Positions 7,935 through 10,874 of a DNA stretch of 10,874 bases are shown piece by piece. This DNA comes from Pseudomonadota bacterium (lineage in GTDB: Bacteria; Pseudomonadota; Gammaproteobacteria; Burkholderiales; Ferrovaceae), in assembly GCA_021828745.1 (NCBI GenBank), contig JAJZDE010000041.1, forward strand, positions 1 through 10,874. Direction: 5' to 3'. The notes under the pieces are model-generated. The model did not search any database, was not told the DNA's origin, and was given only the letters and a program-made list of their open reading frames with translations. Positions within the stretch are counted from its first letter, which is position 1; the number at the start of each line of letters is the position of its first letter. Position numbers and translations under genes: made by a program.

Positions 7935-8455
7935 GGATACTGATCGGATTTCTTCTTCTTTTCACGCTCGCCACGCTTCTTGCCCTGTCTTTCAACATCA
8001 CGGCAGGCTATGTGTTGATCGTTCAGTCCCCGTGGCGCATCGAGATTTCCCTGTCGGTATTTGTCCTGGGTCTGGTACTGATTCTTCTGGTACTCAATCT
8101 GGGAGGCCACATGTTCTTCAAAATCTGGCAACTTCCCAAACAGATCCGCAACTACCATCTCCGCCGCTCGAGAACACGCGCGCGCGGCGCCCTGTATCAA
8201 GGGCTGACCGCCTATTTCTCGGGCCACCCGGAGAAAGCCGAAAAAATGGCCACGGTCGCCCTCAAGGGCAAGGAAGCACGATCTCTGTGCCTGATGCTGG
8301 CCGCTCTATCCGCCCATGAAGCACACCACTTCGAAGCCAGGGATCGTTACCTGGGTCTGGCACAGGAAGAAGGCCCGGAAACCCTGTCCATGCTTGCATC
8401 GATCCGTTCCAGAATGGGGCTCCCAGCGAATGCCAAAGACTCTTCAAGTCCCTGA
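7931..8455 (+). CDS. hemY: Short HemY protein, N-terminal domain only
   Basis: This 174-residue protein matches the N-terminal half of proteobacterial HemY (HemY_N, PF07219). There are two membrane segments at about 3-22 and 39-58, with the short periplasmic stretch ITAGYVLIVQSPWRIEIS between them. A basic loop FKIWQLPKQIRNYHLRRSRTRARGAL (63-88) follows, then two or three TPR-like helix pairs (GLTAYFSGHPEKAEKMA, and SLCLMLAALSAHEAHHFEARDRYLGLA). E. coli HemY has about 400 residues and continues through more TPR repeats, which are absent here. The stop at 8453-8455 lies 12 bases inside the end of the opposing reductase gene. HemY is not a protoporphyrinogen oxidase in this group; its role is unclear. 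The reading frame is clean, so this looks like a short but translated gene, not an obvious pseudogene. Confidence 0.87.
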   Translation: MRILIGFLLLFTLATLLALSFNITAGYVLIVQSPWRIEISLSVFVLGLVLILLVLNLGGHMFFKIWQLPKQIRNYHLRRSRTRARGALYQGLTAYFSGHPEKAEKMATVALKGKEARSLCLMLAALSAHEAHHFEARDRYLGLAQEEGPETLSMLASIRSRMGLPANAKDSSSP

Positions 8456-9460
8456 GGGCACGAAAGGATCGGAATAAAATTCGTTTTCCGGCAAGCCACG
8501 ACTTTCGGTAAAGGCTTTGAATCCTGCCTCCACCATGCGCGATGCGCCACAGGCATAGACTTGATAGCGGGACAGGTCCGAAAAATCATCCAGAATGGCC
8601 TGATGGACAAACCCGGTCCGCCCGATCCACTGATCTTCCGGCAAAGGTGCAGACAATACCGGAACAAAAGTGAAGTGAGGCATTTCCTCCTCCCAGGTGC
8701 GCACGATGTCCCGTTGATACAAGTCCACGGCGCTTTGCACCCCCCAGTACAGCACCATGGGACGGGTCATGCCTTTATGGCGCGCGTACTCGATCATCCC
8801 CTTGATGGGCGCGAAACCCGTGGCTCCCGCCATGAAAATGATCGGCTTTTCCGAATCCTCCCGCAAGACGAAGGCCCCCAGGGGTCCTTCGAAACGCAAA
8901 ATGCCCCGTTCCTTCAATTCGTTGAATACGAACCCGGAAAAATTCCCCCCCGGATAATGGCGGATATGCAACTCCAGCAAGGCAGCGTCATGAGGTGAAT
9001 TGGCCAGGGAAAAACTGCGCCGCTTTCCATCCTTGAGTAAAAAGTCGATATATTGACCTGCCATGAATTCGAATTTTTCATTGGCGGGCAACTTGAGTTT
9101 GAGCACCACCACATCATGGTTGGGACGTTCGATGGCTTCCACCCGGCAAGGCAACTTCTTGATCTGCATGTCTGTAAAACCACTCACTTCACGCGCCTCG
9201 ATGACCACATCCCCGGTGGGACGCGCACAACAGAAGAGCGCTTTTCCGTGTGCCTTGTCCTCCTCGCTCAAAGCGCTGGCCTGATAGTCGCCATAGTCCA
9301 CCTGTCCCTCCAGAACCTTTCCCTTGCAACTGCCACAGGCACCACTGCGGCACCCGTAGGGTAAACCAACGCCTTCGCGCAGGGCGGCCTGCAGCAGGGT
9401 TTCTTCATCGTTCACCTGGAACTGGCGACCGCTGGGTTGGACTGTGACTTGGAATGACAT
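8444..9460 (-). CDS. 2Fe-2S flavoprotein reductase, AscD/RfbI-like
   Basis: The 338-residue soluble protein joins an N-terminal plant-type ferredoxin (about 1-92) to a ferredoxin-NAD(P) reductase module. Cys37, Cys42, Cys45 and Cys77 form the 2Fe-2S ligand pattern C-x4-C-x2-C-x31-C. RRSFSLAN (147-154) is the FAD-binding motif; MAGATGFAPIKGM (210-222) binds the NAD(P) pyrophosphate. YACGASRMVEAG (302-313) and the C-terminal FYSDPFV (329-335) are typical of the family. In betaproteobacteria it is usually named CDP-6-deoxy-delta-3,4-glucoseen reductase after a sugar enzyme, but no deoxysugar genes are near, so the true electron acceptor is unknown. It probably passes electrons from NAD(P)H to an oxygenase or other partner (inference). 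It stands alone on this strand, convergent with hemY and divergent from the SDR gene. GAGAAAGG just before the ATG is a poorly spaced ribosome-binding site. Confidence 0.9.
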   Translation of the reverse strand: MSFQVTVQPSGRQFQVNDEETLLQAALREGVGLPYGCRSGACGSCKGKVLEGQVDYGDYQASALSEEDKAHGKALFCCARPTGDVVIEAREVSGFTDMQIKKLPCRVEAIERPNHDVVVLKLKLPANEKFEFMAGQYIDFLLKDGKRRSFSLANSPHDAALLELHIRHYPGGNFSGFVFNELKERGILRFEGPLGAFVLREDSEKPIIFMAGATGFAPIKGMIEYARHKGMTRPMVLYWGVQSAVDLYQRDIVRTWEEEMPHFTFVPVLSAPLPEDQWIGRTGFVHQAILDDFSDLSRYQVYACGASRMVEAGFKAFTESRGLPENEFYSDPFVPSGT

Positions 9461-9495
9461 GACCTTTCTCGCGTAAATGACGTTACAATGACCTG
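9461..9495. promoter_or_regulatory. Short divergent control region, reductase and SDR gene
   Basis: Only 35 bases separate the two start codons. On the plus strand TACAAT at 9484-9489 is a good -10 (five of six); with usual spacing its transcript would start at 9496, the A of the SDR start codon. The -35 is poor: ATGACC at 9459-9464 matches four of six but with a 19-base spacer. An imperfect direct repeat occupies 9472-9492 (CGTAAATGAC then CGTTACAATGAC). I see no good promoter for the reductase within the gap. Confidence 0.35.
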
Positions 9496-10347
9496 ATGAA
9501 TTCTTGCCTGATCATCGGCGCGGGTAACGTGGCGCGTCGCATCCTTCCCTTATTGAAGGGGCTGGGCCCTGTGTTTACCCTATGCCGAAGAACAGAGGCG
9601 TTTCCCCAGTGGCGCACACTGGGTGCCGTGCCGCTTCTGGGCGACCTGGATCACCCTCATACCCTGCAACGGCTCACAGGACTGGCACACACCATACTCC
9701 ACTTCGCCCCACCCGGATCGACAGGGCGGGACGATGCGCGCACCCGGCACCTGCTTGCCGCGCTCGGACGGGGTACCAGTCTACCACAGCGGCTTGTCTA
9801 CATCAGCACCACAGGCGTCTACGGTTCTTCAGCGGGAGCCTGGCTGGACGAAACCAGCCCGGTCCACCCCCATACCACCCGTGCCCGGCGTCGGGTCGAT
9901 GCCGAAACCCAGTTGCGCGCTTTCGGTCGCCGCACGGGTTGTCGCGTAATCATCCTGCGTGCGCCCGGCATCTATGGCGAACGTCGTTTACCCCTTGAGC
10001 GACTTCAGAAGGGCATTCCCCTACCTCTGGAAAACCCTTGGACCAATCACATCCACGAACTGGATCTGGCACGTTCCGTGGTTGCTGCCTGTACCTTGGG
10101 AAAATCGCAACGCGTGTACAATGTGGTGGACGATCAACCCCTAACGGTGGGAGACTTTTATCGATGCCTGGCTCAACACCATCACCTACCGCTCCCCACT
10201 TTTCTCCCGCTCAGTGAATTGGAAAAAACCCTCGACCCCTTCAACCTCAGTTTTTTGAAGGAATCCCGACGCATTCACAACCAGCGTATCAAGCAGGAGT
10301 TACGTCTGGACTGGCGTTATCCCAGTGTGCGCTCATTTTTGAAATGA
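9496..10347 (+). CDS. SDR-family NAD(P)-binding protein, epimerase-like
   Basis: The 283-residue protein begins with a Rossmann NAD(P)-binding motif, LIIGAGNVARRILPLL (5-20). VYISTTGVYGSSAGAWLDETSP (101-122) is the equivalent of the catalytic-Ser strand of extended SDRs, and VIILRAPGIYGERRLPLERL (151-170) and NHIHELDLARSVVAA (184-198) are substrate-domain features. The usual YxxxK pair is not seen: the helix after the Ser strand reads TRARRRVDAE. It resembles the YeeZ group (SDR_a4), whose function is not settled and which also lacks the classic active site. A nucleoside-sugar epimerase role is therefore doubtful. No ribosome-binding site precedes the ATG at 9496. It is followed after 58 bases by aroQ. 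Confidence 0.82.
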   Translation: MNSCLIIGAGNVARRILPLLKGLGPVFTLCRRTEAFPQWRTLGAVPLLGDLDHPHTLQRLTGLAHTILHFAPPGSTGRDDARTRHLLAALGRGTSLPQRLVYISTTGVYGSSAGAWLDETSPVHPHTTRARRRVDAETQLRAFGRRTGCRVIILRAPGIYGERRLPLERLQKGIPLPLENPWTNHIHELDLARSVVAACTLGKSQRVYNVVDDQPLTVGDFYRCLAQHHHLPLPTFLPLSELEKTLDPFNLSFLKESRRIHNQRIKQELRLDWRYPSVRSFLK

Positions 10348-10348
10348 G
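10332..10348 (+). repeat. Small inverted repeat over the SDR stop codon
   Basis: CTCATTT (10332-10338) pairs with AAATGAG (10342-10348) around a TTG loop, a perfect seven-base stem that includes the TGA stop. It is AT-rich and not followed by a clean T run, so it is at most a weak terminator before the aroQ promoter. Confidence 0.4.
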
Positions 10349-10369
10349 TAGTGATTTTCGTTAAATTTC

Positions 10370-10399
10370 TGGACATTTTCTGTGATTTCGAGGCAAAAT
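10370..10399 (+). promoter_or_regulatory. Candidate sigma-70 promoter of aroQ-accB
   Basis: TGGACA at 10370-10375 matches the -35 consensus in five of six positions, and CAAAAT at 10394-10399 matches the -10 in four of six, with an 18-base spacer. The surroundings are AT-rich compared with the neighbouring genes. With usual spacing the transcript would start at 10406, the first base of the aroQ ATG, giving a leaderless or nearly leaderless mRNA. It is the best promoter-like pair I found in the window, but it is read by eye only. Confidence 0.45.
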
Positions 10400-10405
10400 C
10401 GCGAC

Positions 10406-10840
10406 ATGAAAAAAATTCTCGTCGTGCACGGTCCAAACCTTAATGCGCTGGGAACCCGCGAGCCCGCGGTTTACGGCAGTTTGACCCTGGCCGATCTGGA
10501 TGCCCGTCTGCGCACCCTGGGAAGCGCGCGTGGAATATCCGTGGACTGTTTTCAAAGCAACTGGGAAGGGGCGCTGATCGACCGTATCCACGATGCCCGC
10601 GTCGACGGGACTCAAGCCATTCTCATCAACCCTGGGGGGTTGACCCACACCAGCGTGTCTTTGCGCGACGCCCTGACTGCCGTGGACCTCCCTTTTATCG
10701 AAGTACACCTGTCGAACATTCATGCCCGGGAACCCTTTCGCCACCATTCCTACCTGTCGGCTATCGCGGTGGGAGTCATCTGCGGATTGGGGATACGGGG
10801 ATATGAACTGGCCCTCGACTATTTCATGAACAAGGCGTAA
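10406..10840 (+). CDS. aroQ: Type II 3-dehydroquinate dehydratase
   Basis: The 144-residue protein has the usual length of this dodecameric enzyme, which dehydrates 3-dehydroquinate to 3-dehydroshikimate in the shikimate pathway. It opens [24 protein letters not shown], with the lid arginine at 18 and the catalytic tyrosine at 23. [17 protein letters not shown] (74-90) carries substrate-binding Asn75 and His81. [20 protein letters not shown] (99-118) carries His101 and Arg112. The family's SNHEG segment reads SNWEG at 51-55, a position that varies in other members. The ATG at 10406 gives the exact family N-terminus; a GTG at 10382 would add eight unlikely residues. GAGG at 10390-10393 is 12 bases before the start, too far for a good ribosome-binding site. 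The accB gene starts four bases after the stop, an operon common in proteobacteria. Confidence 0.97.
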   Translation: MKKILVVHGPNLNALGTREPAVYGSLTLADLDARLRTLGSARGISVDCFQSNWEGALIDRIHDARVDGTQAILINPGGLTHTSVSLRDALTAVDLPFIEVHLSNIHAREPFRHHSYLSAIAVGVICGLGIRGYELALDYFMNKA

Positions 10841-10844
10841 CCCC

Positions 10845-10874
10845 ATGGACCTGAGAAAATTAAAGAAACTGATT
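10845..10874 (+). CDS. accB: Biotin carboxyl carrier protein of acetyl-CoA carboxylase, 5' end
   Basis: Only ten codons lie in the window, reading MDLRKLKKLI. This closely matches the start of E. coli AccB (MDIRKIKKLI), the biotin-carrying subunit of acetyl-CoA carboxylase for fatty acid synthesis. It begins four bases after the aroQ stop with AAGG nine bases upstream, and aroQ-accB-accC is a common proteobacterial order. The gene runs off the window, so the biotinyl domain is not seen. Confidence 0.85.
   Translation, partial: MDLRKLKKLI

Noticed and set aside
8430..8475. GACT-CTTCA-AGTC near the hemY and reductase ends as a shared bidirectional terminator.
   Set aside because: The stem is only four bases with no T run on either side.
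10382..10405. GTG at 10382 as an upstream aroQ start.
   Set aside because: Would add MISRQNRD before the canonical [13 protein letters not shown] and would lie within the promoter-like region.
1..10874. Search by eye for mobile elements, tRNA or rRNA genes, CRISPR arrays, toxin-antitoxin pairs, phage or defence genes.
   Set aside because: Nothing supports any of these. Every stretch is a recognised core gene or a gap of 72 bases or less.

Overview
This window is a compact stretch of core-metabolism chromosome, most likely from a betaproteobacterium related to the Nitrosomonadales, Gallionellales or Ferrovales type of autotroph. The lineage call is an inference. It rests on the rare ferrooxidans-type GshA paired with GshB, on ppc divergent from a hemC-hemD-hemX-hemY operon, on the 2Fe-2S flavin reductase often labelled 'CDP-6-deoxy-delta-3,4-glucoseen reductase', and on an aroQ-accB operon. 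Genes are tightly packed, no stretch above 80 bases lacks a gene, and base use looks even throughout. I see no mobile element, tRNA, rRNA, CRISPR array, integrase or other sign of an accessory island.

Layout. (1) Positions 1-1455, plus strand: the 3' end of gshA (glutamate-cysteine ligase) followed by gshB (glutathione synthetase), the two steps of glutathione synthesis. (2) Positions 1398-5208, minus strand: ppc (phosphoenolpyruvate carboxylase, anaplerotic CO2 fixation) followed by a ddl D-alanine-D-alanine ligase. The ddl 3' end overlaps the gshB 3' end by 58 bases, tail to tail. (3) Positions 5209-5280: a 72-base divergent control region between ppc and hemC. (4) Positions 5281-8455, plus strand: hemC, hemD, hemX and hemY, all adjoining or overlapping. 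HemC and HemD make uroporphyrinogen III; HemX and HemY are membrane-anchored partners of unclear biochemical role. HemY is markedly short. (5) Positions 8444-9460, minus strand: a plant-type ferredoxin fused to an FAD/NAD(P) reductase, convergent with hemY and overlapping it by 12 bases. (6) Positions 9496-10347, plus strand: an SDR-family (epimerase-like) protein. (7) Positions 10406-10874, plus strand: aroQ (type II 3-dehydroquinate dehydratase), then the first ten codons of accB (biotin carboxyl carrier protein).

I did not find a convincing new biological system. The points most worth checking are the truncated HemY, two genes whose best -10 elements would place the transcript start exactly on the ATG (possible leaderless mRNAs), the long convergent overlap of gshB and ddl, and two oxidoreductase-like proteins of unknown substrate.
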